From positions 1 to 42,962 of the forward strand of contig JALHDH010000027.1 of assembly GCA_022839105.1 (NCBI GenBank): a DNA stretch of 42,962 nucleotides. Direction: 5' to 3'. Under the pieces are notes generated by a model, which did not search any database, was not told the DNA's origin, and saw only the letters and a list, made by a program, of their open reading frames with translations. Positions 1 through 8,067 of this stretch are shown here, piece after piece. Origin of the DNA: a bacterium. GTDB taxonomy: Bacteria; Vulcanimicrobiota; Xenobia; Xenobiales; Xenobiaceae. A program made the translations under genes and the position numbers. Position 1 is the first letter of the stretch. Each line of letters begins with the position of its first letter.

Positions 1-1
1 G

Positions 2-394
2 ATGACCGAGGTCTCCGCCGCCCTGCTCCGGATCCAGTTCCGTCGCCTGGGGTCCTTCCTGGAGGAACGCCGGGCCCTGGCCGCGCGCTACCGCACCGAG
101 CTGGGAAATCTGCTGGAGGTGGCTCCGGAGCTCCCCGGACAGGTCCACTACCGCTTCCTGGCCCGGGTCCCCTCCCGGCGCCTGCCGGGCCTCCTGCGGG
201 CCCTCCGAGACCGCGGGGTCGGGGCAGCCCGCCCGGTCTTCCGACCCCTGCACCGCTACCTGGGGCTCCCGGCCCGCGAGTTCCCCCACGCCGAGGAGGC
301 CTGGCGGCGGACCCTGTCGCTTCCGTTCTACCCCGGCCTGAGCCCCCGGGAGATCGACCGGGTGTTCCAGGCCGTCCGGGAGGAGTTGTCTTGA
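2..394 (+). CDS. DegT/DnrJ/EryC1/StrS-family sugar aminotransferase, C-terminal part (5' truncated by window)
   Basis: The last 130 residues of a PLP-dependent nucleotide-sugar aminotransferase of the DegT/DnrJ/EryC1/StrS family. The visible part starts in the segment MTEVSAALLRIQFRRL, which matches the family helix after the PLP lysine, followed by the R-R-A-L-A-A-R-Y helix and a small C-terminal domain. The PLP-binding lysine lies upstream of the window. The ATG at base 2 is probably internal, and the gene should continue to the left. Its stop overlaps the next start by four bases (TTGA), so it belongs to the polysaccharide operon that follows. It would make an amino-sugar precursor for that polymer. 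The substrate cannot be told from this fragment. Confidence 0.8.
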   Translation: MTEVSAALLRIQFRRLGSFLEERRALAARYRTELGNLLEVAPELPGQVHYRFLARVPSRRLPGLLRALRDRGVGAARPVFRPLHRYLGLPAREFPHAEEAWRRTLSLPFYPGLSPREIDRVFQAVREELS

Positions 395-1461
395 GCGAGA
401 CCTTCTGGCCGATGTTCCGGGTGCTCCTGGCAGGCTTCGCGGCCTCGCTGATCCTGACCGGGCTGGTGCGGGAGATCTCCCGACGCCTGGACCTGATGGA
501 TCGCCCCGGGGCCCACAAGCAGCACCTGGAGGCGACGCCGACCCTGGGTGGCCTGGGCGTCTTCGGAGGCTTCACCGTGTCGCTCCTGGCCGCAGGGCTC
601 TTGTCCTCGGGAGTGCAGGCCTTCCTCCTGGGAGGATTCTTCATCGTGCTGGTCGGCCTGCTGGACGACATGCGCGGGGTCAGCGCCAACGTCAAGCTGG
701 GGGCGCTGGCGGCCGCCACGGCCCTGCTGATGGAGGGCGGGGTCTACCTGCGGGCCTTTGCCCTTCCCCTCCCGCTGGCCTTCGTTCTGACCTTCCTGTG
801 GATGGGCCTGGTCTCCAGCGCCTTCAACGGCGTGGACAACGCCGACGGCGCCGCCTCAGGGCTGGCAGGGATCTCGGCGCTCTTCGCCTTCAGCATCGCC
901 TGGGCCACCTACCAGAAGGACCTGGCCCTGGTGGCCCTGGCCCTGGGCGCGGCCTGCGCCGGCTTCTTGTGGTGGAACTACCCTCGCCCTCGCGCCAGGA
1001 TCTTCCTGGGCGACTCGGGCAGTTTCTTCATCGGCTTCAGCCTGGCCGCGATGATCGTCCTGGGCGAATGGGCCGGAAGCGGGCTCAAGGCCATCCTGAT
1101 GGGCGTGACCCTTCTGGCCGTCCCCCTCTTCGACTTCGGGATGATCCTGGTCTCCCGAGGCCTGCACGGCAAGTACCGGACCTGGACCGACCCCATCACC
1201 ATGTGCGCCCGGGACCACACCCACCACCGCCTGGTGGCCATGGGCCTCTCCGGCCGCGAGGCCCTCCTGGTGATGTACCTGCTGGCCGTCCTGACCGGAT
1301 CCTGCGCGGTGGCCATGGCCAACCTGGGGCTGCAGCAGGCCTCGATGGTCTTCGGAGGCCTGCTCTTCCTGGCCTTGGTCTTCGCCCTGTGGCTGGACCG
1401 GGCCCCGCTCCAGGAGGACCGCCCCGCCGAAGAGGCCCGCCCCACGGAGGTGGCCCCTTGA
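391..1461 (+). CDS. WecA/TagO-like undecaprenyl-phosphate sugar-1-phosphate transferase
   Basis: A polytopic membrane enzyme of glycosyltransferase family 4 (MraY/WecA/TagO), 356 residues. These enzymes transfer a HexNAc-1-phosphate from a UDP-sugar to undecaprenyl phosphate and so start a lipid-linked glycan. Visible signatures are LLDD near residue 90, NGVDNADG near residue 150, LGDSGS near residue 207 and the basic loop RDHTHHR near residue 275. The last is the HxHH-like motif of WecA-type enzymes. The start is TTG inside a TTGA overlap with the preceding stop. It is distinct from the true MraY encoded at 29040-30017. Context makes it the initiating transferase of the local exopolysaccharide. 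Whether the sugar is GlcNAc is inferred. Confidence 0.9.
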   Translation: MSETFWPMFRVLLAGFAASLILTGLVREISRRLDLMDRPGAHKQHLEATPTLGGLGVFGGFTVSLLAAGLLSSGVQAFLLGGFFIVLVGLLDDMRGVSANVKLGALAAATALLMEGGVYLRAFALPLPLAFVLTFLWMGLVSSAFNGVDNADGAASGLAGISALFAFSIAWATYQKDLALVALALGAACAGFLWWNYPRPRARIFLGDSGSFFIGFSLAAMIVLGEWAGSGLKAILMGVTLLAVPLFDFGMILVSRGLHGKYRTWTDPITMCARDHTHHRLVAMGLSGREALLVMYLLAVLTGSCAVAMANLGLQQASMVFGGLLFLALVFALWLDRAPLQEDRPAEEARPTEVAP

Positions 1462-2609
1462 GCCGGATCCTGATGGTCAGCACGGATTACCCCCCGATCC
1501 GCGGAGGGATCAGCTCCCTGGCCTTCCACCTGGCCGCCGATCTGGCTCGACGGGGCCATCAACTCGAGGTGGTGGCCCCCCGCCAGACCGGGTGGCAGGA
1601 GCACGACCAAGCCGACCCGTGTCGGGTCTGGCGGACCCCGGGCTATGACTGGGGCTATCTGAGGGGCCTCCCGCTGCTGACCCGGGCGGCCTGTCGCCTC
1701 CTGGCCCGGCCGCCGGAGGTCATCCTGCCGATGAACGTGGCCTATGGGGGGCTGGCCATGCGACTGGCCCGAGCCCTGGGCTGCCGCAGCCCCTACCTGA
1801 TGTTCGCCTATGGACTGGAATTCGCCCGATTCCGCGAGAGCCCGCTGATGCGGCGGCTCTACCGGCAGACCTACGACGGAGCCGAACGGGTCTACGCGGT
1901 GAGCGCGGACACCCGCCGACGCCTGGTGGAGTTCGGGGTCCAGAACCGCATCGAGGTGCTCTACCCCGGCGTCGATCCCGAACGCTTCGCACCGGTCGGC
2001 CCCGATTGGCGCGGCCGGCTCTCGCTGGAGGGGCGTCCCGTGATCGGCACCCTGTCCCGGCTGGTCGAGCGCAAGGGATTCGACACGGTCCTGCGAGCCA
2101 TGCCCCGCGTCCTGGAGGAGTTTCCCGACGCTCTGTACCTGGTGGTGGGAGACGGGCCGGATCGTCCCCAACTGGAAGCCCTGACCCGGGAACTGGGAAT
2201 CGGCGGCTCCGTGCATTTCGCGGGCGAGGCCGATGAGGAGGAGCTGGCGGAGTGGTTCCGCACCCTGGACCTCTTCGTGATGCCCAGCCGGGAGATCCCC
2301 TCCAGCGGCCACGTCGAGGGATTCGGGATCGTCTTCCTGGAAGCCGGAGCCTGTGGGCGGCCGGTGATCGGCGGACGTTCGGGTGGAGTGGTCGAGGCCG
2401 TCCAGGACGGCGTCAGCGGATTGCTGGTGAATCCCGGCGACCCGGAGGACCTGGCCCGGGCCCTGCTGGCCCTGCTGCGAGATCCCGTTCGAGCCCGGGA
2501 AATGGGCCGTGCCGGCCGGCTCCGGGTCGAGAGGGAGTTCACCTGGGAGAGAGTGCTCGAGCCCCTGGGAGACTTCCTGGAGACCCTCTGTCCGCGAGAG
2601 CCCCGATGA
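1458..2609 (+). CDS. GT4-family glycosyltransferase
   Basis: A GT-B fold retaining glycosyltransferase of family GT4, 383 residues. The N-terminal domain opens with SRILMVSTDYPP and a glycine-rich R-G-G loop. The C-terminal domain carries the sugar-nucleotide site with the E-x7-E pattern in EGFGIVFLE and a following GGRSGGVVEAV loop. The N-terminus resembles PimB/MgtA-type mannosyltransferases, but the sugar is not predictable. The start is TTG at 1458 in a TTGA overlap with the transferase gene before it. It probably adds one sugar to the lipid-linked precursor on the cytoplasmic face. Function as a GT is sure; acceptor and donor are not. Confidence 0.88.
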   Translation: MSRILMVSTDYPPIRGGISSLAFHLAADLARRGHQLEVVAPRQTGWQEHDQADPCRVWRTPGYDWGYLRGLPLLTRAACRLLARPPEVILPMNVAYGGLAMRLARALGCRSPYLMFAYGLEFARFRESPLMRRLYRQTYDGAERVYAVSADTRRRLVEFGVQNRIEVLYPGVDPERFAPVGPDWRGRLSLEGRPVIGTLSRLVERKGFDTVLRAMPRVLEEFPDALYLVVGDGPDRPQLEALTRELGIGGSVHFAGEADEEELAEWFRTLDLFVMPSREIPSSGHVEGFGIVFLEAGACGRPVIGGRSGGVVEAVQDGVSGLLVNPGDPEDLARALLALLRDPVRAREMGRAGRLRVEREFTWERVLEPLGDFLETLCPREPR

Positions 2610-3874
2610 CCCGAACCTCCGTTTCCGGGCGCAGGCCCCAGGGCCACCACCGGATCGACCCTTCATGGCCGATGCTCTTCTACGCAGCGGCGGTGGCGGT
2701 CTCTCCGGAATTCAACTTCCTGGGCTTCGACAAAGTCCGGGTCAGCGACCTGCTGCTGCCCGTCCTGGTTCTGGTCTTCGTCGGAGCGCGTGCGACCGAA
2801 GGCCACGGCGCCCGGAGCCGCAGGGTCTCCGATCCCATCCCCCTGCTGGCTCCGATGATTCTGCTCCTGGCCTGGGATGCCGCAGCCTACTTCCTGTTCT
2901 CCGAGCAGGGTCCCCTGGGCCGCGGAGGGATGTACCTCCTGAAACGGGCCGAGTTCTTCGTCGTCTACTTCCTGGGCGCGACCGTGGTCACCTCGGAGTG
3001 GGCCTGGCTCCGGATCATCCGCGTCTTCTCCCTGGCAGCGCCGATCCTGAACCTCTCGGTCCTCTGGGAGCTGTACTCGAATCCCCAACTGCACCGGGCC
3101 TCGGGCGTGATCAAGGCCCAGGAGACCTCGACGGCCCTCTTCATCGTCGTGCTGCTCGGCCTGGTCTTCGGAGCCCTGCCGCATATCCGGGGTTCCTGCG
3201 AACGCATCTCGCTGAGCCTGGGCGCCCTCACGGGACTGGCCGCGCTGCTGGCCACGGCCTCCCGAGGCGGCCTGATCTGCGCCGGAGTCCTGGTCGTCCT
3301 GGAGGCCTGGCGGACCAGGAAGAATCTCATCCCGATCCTGGCAGGCCTGGCGGTCATCGCCTTCCCTGCCTGGATGCTGATGCCGGATTCGGTTCAAGGT
3401 CGCTTCGAGGGGACCGGGATGGAGCTCAACCAGACCTGGAGCGGCCTGGTCTCCAATCCCGAGGACATGCCCTCGCGGGGTTCCTCGTCGATGGTGGCCC
3501 GGCTCCTGGTGGCCCGCCACGTGATCACCGAGGTGATCCCCCGAAACCCGATCTTCGGGTTGGGGACGGGAAGAATCGGACTGGGCGCCATCGACAACAT
3601 GTACCTGTGCGAGTGGGTCTACCACGGACTGGTCGGCCTGGCCCTGCTTCTGGGCCTGCTCTGGGCCCTGGGCCGGACTCTCAAGAAGATCGAAGCCGAG
3701 ACCTGCGACCCGCTTCTCAAGAGCCTGGCCGGCTCGCTCTTCAGCGTCCTGGTGGCCCTGGTGGTGAGCGGTCTGGTCGCCGAGACCTTCTACCTGATCC
3801 GCCCCATGGAGGCCTATCTTCTGCTGGTCGGCCTGGTCGTGGGCCGCTCCCGGCTTCGGGAGTCCCAATCTTGA
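2606..3874 (+). CDS. O-antigen polymerase/ligase-family membrane protein (Wzy/WaaL-like)
   Basis: A polytopic protein of 422 residues with about ten hydrophobic segments and a large hydrophilic loop around residues 255-320. That loop carries a conserved-type segment (P-R-N-P-I-F-G-L-G-T-G), as in Wzy_C/O-antigen ligase proteins. Such proteins polymerise or transfer lipid-linked oligosaccharides at the periplasmic face. The ATG at 2606 overlaps the upstream stop as ATGA, and the stop overlaps the next start as TTGA, so translation is probably coupled on both sides. A second, larger family member lies at 8064-10541. Polymerase versus ligase cannot be decided from sequence. Being next to the initiating transferase, polymerase (Wzy) is my preference. 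Confidence 0.8.
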   Translation: MTRTSVSGRRPQGHHRIDPSWPMLFYAAAVAVSPEFNFLGFDKVRVSDLLLPVLVLVFVGARATEGHGARSRRVSDPIPLLAPMILLLAWDAAAYFLFSEQGPLGRGGMYLLKRAEFFVVYFLGATVVTSEWAWLRIIRVFSLAAPILNLSVLWELYSNPQLHRASGVIKAQETSTALFIVVLLGLVFGALPHIRGSCERISLSLGALTGLAALLATASRGGLICAGVLVVLEAWRTRKNLIPILAGLAVIAFPAWMLMPDSVQGRFEGTGMELNQTWSGLVSNPEDMPSRGSSSMVARLLVARHVITEVIPRNPIFGLGTGRIGLGAIDNMYLCEWVYHGLVGLALLLGLLWALGRTLKKIEAETCDPLLKSLAGSLFSVLVALVVSGLVAETFYLIRPMEAYLLLVGLVVGRSRLRESQS

Positions 3875-5019
3875 GGATCCTGCACGTCATCACCCGACTC
3901 ATCCATGGGGGGGCCCAGCGCAACACCATGATGTGCGCCGCCGAGCAGTCCCGCCGGGGACACGAGGTGACGCTGGTCACAGGCCCCGAGGCCGGCCCGG
4001 AGGGCAGCCTCCTGGAGGAGGCGACCCGGGATCCCTACCGCCTGGTCGTCCTCCCCGACCTGGTCCGCGACCCCTCTCCCGCGCGCGACCTCAGGGCCCT
4101 GCTGGCGCTCTGGAAGTTGATGGGCCACCAGAGATTTGAAGTGGTCCACACCCACACTTCCAAAGCCGGAATCCTGGGGCGCTGGGCAGCCGCGCTCCGG
4201 AGGGTGCCCGCGGTGGTGCACACCCCCCATGGCCATGTCTTCCATGGCTACTTCTCATCCTGGAAGACCCGAGCCTTCCGCGAGGTCGAGCGGCTCACCG
4301 CCCGGATGACCCATCGGATCGTGGCCCTGACCCAGGGCGACCTGCGCGATCACCTGCAGGAGGGGATCGCCCCTGAGGATTGCTTCGTGGTCATTCCCAG
4401 CGGCGTCCCGCTGGAGCGCTACCGGGGAAGGCCGGAGGAGCCCGGAGAAGGCCAGGACCCGACCATCGGCTTCGTGGCCCGCCTGGTCGAGGTCAAGGGG
4501 GTCCTCGACCTCCTGGAGGCCATGGCCCGGGTCGTGACCTGCTTTCCCAGCGCCCGACTGCTCCTGGTCGGCGACGGCCCCCTGCGCGAAGCCGTGCTCG
4601 AGCGAATCCACTCCCTGGGCCTGGATTCCCGGGTCGAGCTCTTGGGGCGTCTGGAGGATCCCGCGCCCGCCCTGCGGCGAAGCGACCTCTTCGTCCTGCC
4701 CTCCCACAACGAGGGAATGGGCCGCGCGGCGGTCGAGGCCATGGCAGCGGGACTTCCGGTGGTGGCCACCCGCGTCGGAGGCCTTCCCGATGTGGTGGCC
4801 GACGGCGAGACGGGACTTTTGGTGCCTCCCCGGGATCCCGGGGCCCTGGCCGAGGCCTTGCTGCGCCTGCTCCAGGACCCGGCTCTGCGTCGGCAGATGG
4901 GGAAGGCGGGTCAGAAGAGGGCCGAAGAATTCAGCGACCAGGTGATGTTCGAGCGCCTGGAAGCCCTCTATTCCGAGATCCTGGTTCAGAGCCGCGGAGA
5001 GATCAGCCCGGAGAGATGA
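3871..5019 (+). CDS. GT4-family glycosyltransferase
   Basis: A 382-residue GT-B glycosyltransferase of family GT4. The N-terminus LRILHVITRL followed by H-G-G-A-Q-R-N is the usual N-terminal glycine loop. The donor-binding domain shows GFVARLVEVKG, LLVGDGPLR and the E-x7-E pattern in EGMGRAAVEAM, followed by ATRVGGLPDVV. The start is TTG overlapping the previous stop by four bases. It is the last gene of the first operon; two hairpins follow. Donor and acceptor are unknown. It differs clearly from the GT4 proteins at 1458 and 11919, so the polymer has several distinct linkages. Confidence 0.9.
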   Translation: MRILHVITRLIHGGAQRNTMMCAAEQSRRGHEVTLVTGPEAGPEGSLLEEATRDPYRLVVLPDLVRDPSPARDLRALLALWKLMGHQRFEVVHTHTSKAGILGRWAAALRRVPAVVHTPHGHVFHGYFSSWKTRAFREVERLTARMTHRIVALTQGDLRDHLQEGIAPEDCFVVIPSGVPLERYRGRPEEPGEGQDPTIGFVARLVEVKGVLDLLEAMARVVTCFPSARLLLVGDGPLREAVLERIHSLGLDSRVELLGRLEDPAPALRRSDLFVLPSHNEGMGRAAVEAMAAGLPVVATRVGGLPDVVADGETGLLVPPRDPGALAEALLRLLQDPALRRQMGKAGQKRAEEFSDQVMFERLEALYSEILVQSRGEISPER

Positions 5020-5024
5020 GGAAG

Positions 5025-5072
5025 GCCCCGGCCTTCAGGCCGGAGCCCTCCTCGCGGGCCTGAAGCCGGGGC
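5025..5072. terminator. Strong hairpin between convergent operons
   Basis: An inverted repeat with arms GCCCCGGCCTTCAGGCC (5025-5041) and GGCCTGAAGCCGGGGC (5057-5072). The arms pair fully except for one bulged base, around a 15-base loop. It lies six bases after the stop of the rightward glycosyltransferase gene. There is no T tract, so it may act as a stem that stops or protects transcripts, not a textbook intrinsic terminator. Confidence 0.6.
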
Positions 5073-5076
5073 TCAA

Positions 5077-5119
5077 CCTGAATCCGCCGCCTACCGTGGC
5101 ATTCGGCGGCAGATTCAGG
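5077..5119. terminator. Second hairpin between convergent operons
   Basis: Arms CCTGAATCCGCCG and CGGCGGCAGATTCAGG pair with one bulge around a loop of about 14 bases. The hairpin ends one base before the stop codon of the leftward wzz-like gene. Together with the hairpin at 5025-5072 it fills the whole gap between two convergent genes. A bidirectional end-of-transcript role is inferred. Confidence 0.55.
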
Positions 5120-5120
5120 C

Positions 5121-6656
5121 TCAGTTCACCCGGTTGACGGTGTGGGAGCGGCCATTCCCATTGCGCTGACCGTTTCCGTTCCGCCGACCGTTGCCATTGC
5201 CGTTTCCGTTGAGCGGGCCCTGCCCCGGGCGGCCACCGGCCCCCACCGCGACCAGCTCGCGCACGGCGGTCTGCTTGAGCTCCTCCCACTCCTCGGCCAG
5301 GTCGTCGGGCAGACGGGGAATCGAACCGAGGATCGGCAGGTTGAGGGCCTCCTCGACGCGAGGACGGATGCGCATCGACGAGGACAGGTAGTCCAGCAAC
5401 AACACGACCGTGAAGCCGAAGATCAGGCAGAAGGGGAAACCGATCAGGAGACGGCGGGCATTGCTCGGCCTCTCGACGATCAGGGTCGGCTGCCCGGGAC
5501 CGGGGGCCTCCAGGACGGAGATCGCGCCCGAGCGGCGGCTGCCCTGTTCCGAGACGCGAGCTTTGTAGAGCTGGGTCATCAGGGCGTTGTAGTTCTCTTC
5601 ATACATGGCGAGCTGGCGCTGCAAGCGGGCAAGCTGCAGGCGCTGGTCGCCCACGTCGCGCTTCTTGCGGATCTCGGCCAGGCCGGCATCGACCGCGCGC
5701 ATGGCGGCCAGGGACTTGCTCAGGGCAGCCTGCTTCTCCTCGACGAAGGAGCGGACCGTGGCCGCCAGTTCCCGATTGTAGACCCCCTCGACGATCCCCA
5801 GGCGTCTGGCCTGCTCGCGGATCTGCTGACTCTCCTCGGTGAAGACCTCGTGCAGCTCGGCCAGCTTCAGACGCTGCTGGGAGACATCCTGCTGCAAGGC
5901 CGCCAGCCCCGACCTCTCCTGGCCCAGGACGGCCCAAGGCGGAGTGGAGCTGCCCCCGCTGGAGAAATCCTCAAGCTGGGTCAGCTCGGATCTCAAGCCC
6001 GCGATCTGCTGCTGAAGGCTGTTCTTCTGGCCTTCGAGCTGGTTCTCGCGATCCGTCAGGGCGGCCAGGGCCTGCTCGACGCTGAGGGCCTCGTGATCCG
6101 CCTGCCACTTGAGGATGGCCGTCTCGGTCTTGTCCAGGTTGCCCCGGGCCTCGGCCACCAGATCCTCGAGGAACTGACGGGTGCTGGCGAACTCGCGTGC
6201 GGAAAGCTCCTCGACGTAGGTGATGAACTCCTCGACCAGGGCCCGGGTCTGCTTCTGGGACTCCTCGCCGTCCGGGGCGGTCACCGAAATGGCCAGCAAG
6301 GTCACCTGACCCCGGTTCTCCGAGACCGGTTTGAGCTTGATCTGCTCTCGCAGCAGGTTCCCGCCATCGGCCAGGCCCAGGCGGCCAGCCACCCGACCCA
6401 TCAGCTCCTGACTGAGGATCAACTCACTGAGCAGGCTCTGGTCGGCAAACCAGACCTTCAGGCCGGCTCCCTGGGTGCCCTCCCCGGCTTCAACCGGTGA
6501 GGGCGGAGTCAGAAGGACCTTGGCAGTGGAGGTATAGACCGTGGGGACCACGCTCCGATCGGCGGTCAGGCCCAGCAGGACCAGGGCCACCAGGGTCGCA
6601 GCCAGGAACTCCCACTTGCGCTGGCGGGCAATCCGCAGGGCCTTCCAGAGATCCAT
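5121..6656 (-). CDS. Wzz/GumC-type polysaccharide chain-length determinant (no kinase domain)
   Basis: An inner-membrane polysaccharide co-polymerase of 511 residues. The ATG at 6656 (MDLWKALRIARQRKWEF) is chosen because a Wzz N-terminal segment and AGGTGG upstream fit it; the open frame extends further up without homology. TM1 spans about residues 17-35 and a long periplasmic coiled-coil region about residues 150-380. The second TM, about 403-424, follows a proline-rich stretch. The cytoplasmic end lacks the fused ATPase of Wzc proteins and ends in an unusual Asn-Gly-rich tail (about 483-502). Its partner ATPase is probably the tyrosine kinase at 17242-18138. It controls chain length and couples synthesis to export through the Wza-like protein encoded divergently. 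Confidence 0.88.
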   Translation of the reverse strand: MDLWKALRIARQRKWEFLAATLVALVLLGLTADRSVVPTVYTSTAKVLLTPPSPVEAGEGTQGAGLKVWFADQSLLSELILSQELMGRVAGRLGLADGGNLLREQIKLKPVSENRGQVTLLAISVTAPDGEESQKQTRALVEEFITYVEELSAREFASTRQFLEDLVAEARGNLDKTETAILKWQADHEALSVEQALAALTDRENQLEGQKNSLQQQIAGLRSELTQLEDFSSGGSSTPPWAVLGQERSGLAALQQDVSQQRLKLAELHEVFTEESQQIREQARRLGIVEGVYNRELAATVRSFVEEKQAALSKSLAAMRAVDAGLAEIRKKRDVGDQRLQLARLQRQLAMYEENYNALMTQLYKARVSEQGSRRSGAISVLEAPGPGQPTLIVERPSNARRLLIGFPFCLIFGFTVVLLLDYLSSSMRIRPRVEEALNLPILGSIPRLPDDLAEEWEELKQTAVRELVAVGAGGRPGQGPLNGNGNGNGRRNGNGQRNGNGRSHTVNRVN

Positions 6657-6745
6657 TCCAGCCACCTCACGAGAACGGTTGATCGACAAAAAACCGGCCC
6701 CTCGCGGCGGAACCCTCCAGCCGTCCGGGCAGGCCTGAGCAGCCC

Positions 6746-6754
6746 ATTCTACCA
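6746..6754 (-). promoter_or_regulatory. Possible extended -10 promoter for the wzz-like gene
   Basis: On the minus strand the sequence TGG-TAGAAT resembles an extended -10 element (TGn plus a 5/6 match to TATAAT). No convincing -35 is seen at the right distance. It would start transcripts about 80 bases before the wzz-like start. This is a weak call made from sequence pattern alone. Confidence 0.3.
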
Positions 6755-6888
6755 CATGTTCGGACTGCCCGTCGCGAATCCTGGAAAGGTGCCTCCCCGA
6801 GGCGGCGCTTCGTGGAATCCGGAGGGAATGGCCCGGGTGCAGAGAAAGCGAGGGACCATCCGTGGTTCATACCCCCCCGAGGTGCCCC

Positions 6889-8067
6889 ATGCCCGTTCCC
6901 GAAGACAAGAGGATCCTGAGGTTCCTGATGTTGGCCTTCTGCCTGCTGGCCTTCACCGGACCTCTGGCGGCCCGGGAGCCCCTCGGGCCCTCCCCACGGC
7001 CCCAGCCCCCACCCTCGCAGGGGCACCGGTTGATCCCGGGCGACGAGGTGGAGATCCTCATCGTGGCCCTGCCCGATCTGGAGAGGGTCTATCGGCTTCG
7101 CAGCGACGGAGGTCTGTACCATCCCCTGGCCGGCGAGATCCCCGCCTCCGGGCGGACTCTCGAGGAACTGCGGCAAATCCTCGAAAAGCGCCTGGCTCGC
7201 GACCTGAAGAACCCCAGCGTCCAGGTGGGCTTGCGCTCCATGGCACGCCAGGACGTCACGATCCTGGGCGAGGTGGCCAAGCCGGGCAAGTATGCGATCC
7301 TGCCGGGCGCCTCCGTCCTGGATGTCCTGGCCATGGCCGGAGGCAATACGCCCAACGCCGATCTGTCCACCGCCGTCCTCATGCGGGGCGGCCAGTCCCA
7401 GACGGTCAGCCTGGCCCCTCCGGACCCCACCGCGACCGAGGTTCCCCAGATCCTGGTTGAGCCCGGCGACATCCTCTACCTGCTGGCAGGAACCCAGATC
7501 AGCGTCGTGGGCGACGTGGCCAACCCAGGCGTCTACGCCCTGCCACGGACGGCCTGCGATCCCTGGCGGGCGCTGCACGCCGCCGGGGGACCCAAGCCCG
7601 GGGCGGCGCTCAACCGGGTGGTCCTTCAACGAGCCACCCTGCCCGCCCCCGTGGTCCTGGACCTCTCCCGACCGGATTCCCCACTTCCCGAAGAGGCTCG
7701 GGTCCTCATGCAGGGCGACAGCCTCCGGATCCCCGAACGCCAGGTCGTCCTGCTGGGCGGAGTCAGCCAGGCCGGCCCCCTGACCCTCCAGGCCGGAGAG
7801 AACGTCCTGGACGTGATCATGCGGGCCGGCGTGACCGATCCCAAGACCCTCGACGATGTCACCATCATCCGGGCCGAAGACGTGCGGGCCGGGCGACAGA
7901 AGACCGAACGGCACGACCTGACCCCCTACATCAAGAAGGGGGACACCACGGTGCTGGTCCCCGTCTTTGACGGCGACGTGGTCTACGTTCCGGCGCCGGC
8001 CCAGAGGGGTCGATTCAACCTGCTCAACCTGCTCTTCCTGGGGCGGGCGGTCTTCGGCTACCCATGA
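6889..8067 (+). CDS. Wza-type polysaccharide export protein with SLBB domains
   Basis: A periplasmic/outer-membrane export protein, 392 residues. ATG 6889 is chosen because GAGGTG lies just upstream and a signal peptide follows (MPVPEDKRILRFLMLAFCLLAF, cleavage near LAA). A GTG at 6862 is also open. A Poly_export domain starts at PGDEVEILIVALPDLE. Three SLBB-like repeats follow at about residues 120-160, 195-235 and 275-315, each with a V-x-G-x-V-x-x-P-G or similar core. The cysteine in the leader is not in a proper lipobox, so it is probably not lipidated, unlike E. coli Wza. The C-terminus is hydrophobic and could insert in the outer membrane. ATGA overlap couples it to the next gene. Confidence 0.9.
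   Translation: MPVPEDKRILRFLMLAFCLLAFTGPLAAREPLGPSPRPQPPPSQGHRLIPGDEVEILIVALPDLERVYRLRSDGGLYHPLAGEIPASGRTLEELRQILEKRLARDLKNPSVQVGLRSMARQDVTILGEVAKPGKYAILPGASVLDVLAMAGGNTPNADLSTAVLMRGGQSQTVSLAPPDPTATEVPQILVEPGDILYLLAGTQISVVGDVANPGVYALPRTACDPWRALHAAGGPKPGAALNRVVLQRATLPAPVVLDLSRPDSPLPEEARVLMQGDSLRIPERQVVLLGGVSQAGPLTLQAGENVLDVIMRAGVTDPKTLDDVTIIRAEDVRAGRQKTERHDLTPYIKKGDTTVLVPVFDGDVVYVPAPAQRGRFNLLNLLFLGRAVFGYP

Noticed and set aside
978..2666. A 562-codon leftward open frame antisense to the WecA-like and GT4 genes
   Set aside because: A shadow of the rightward genes; Gln/Gly/Arg-rich translation without any recognisable fold.
6889..6970. Lipoprotein signal on the Wza-like protein
   Set aside because: The only cysteine in the leader is in LAFC and lacks the small residue at -1 and the usual position before the mature start.
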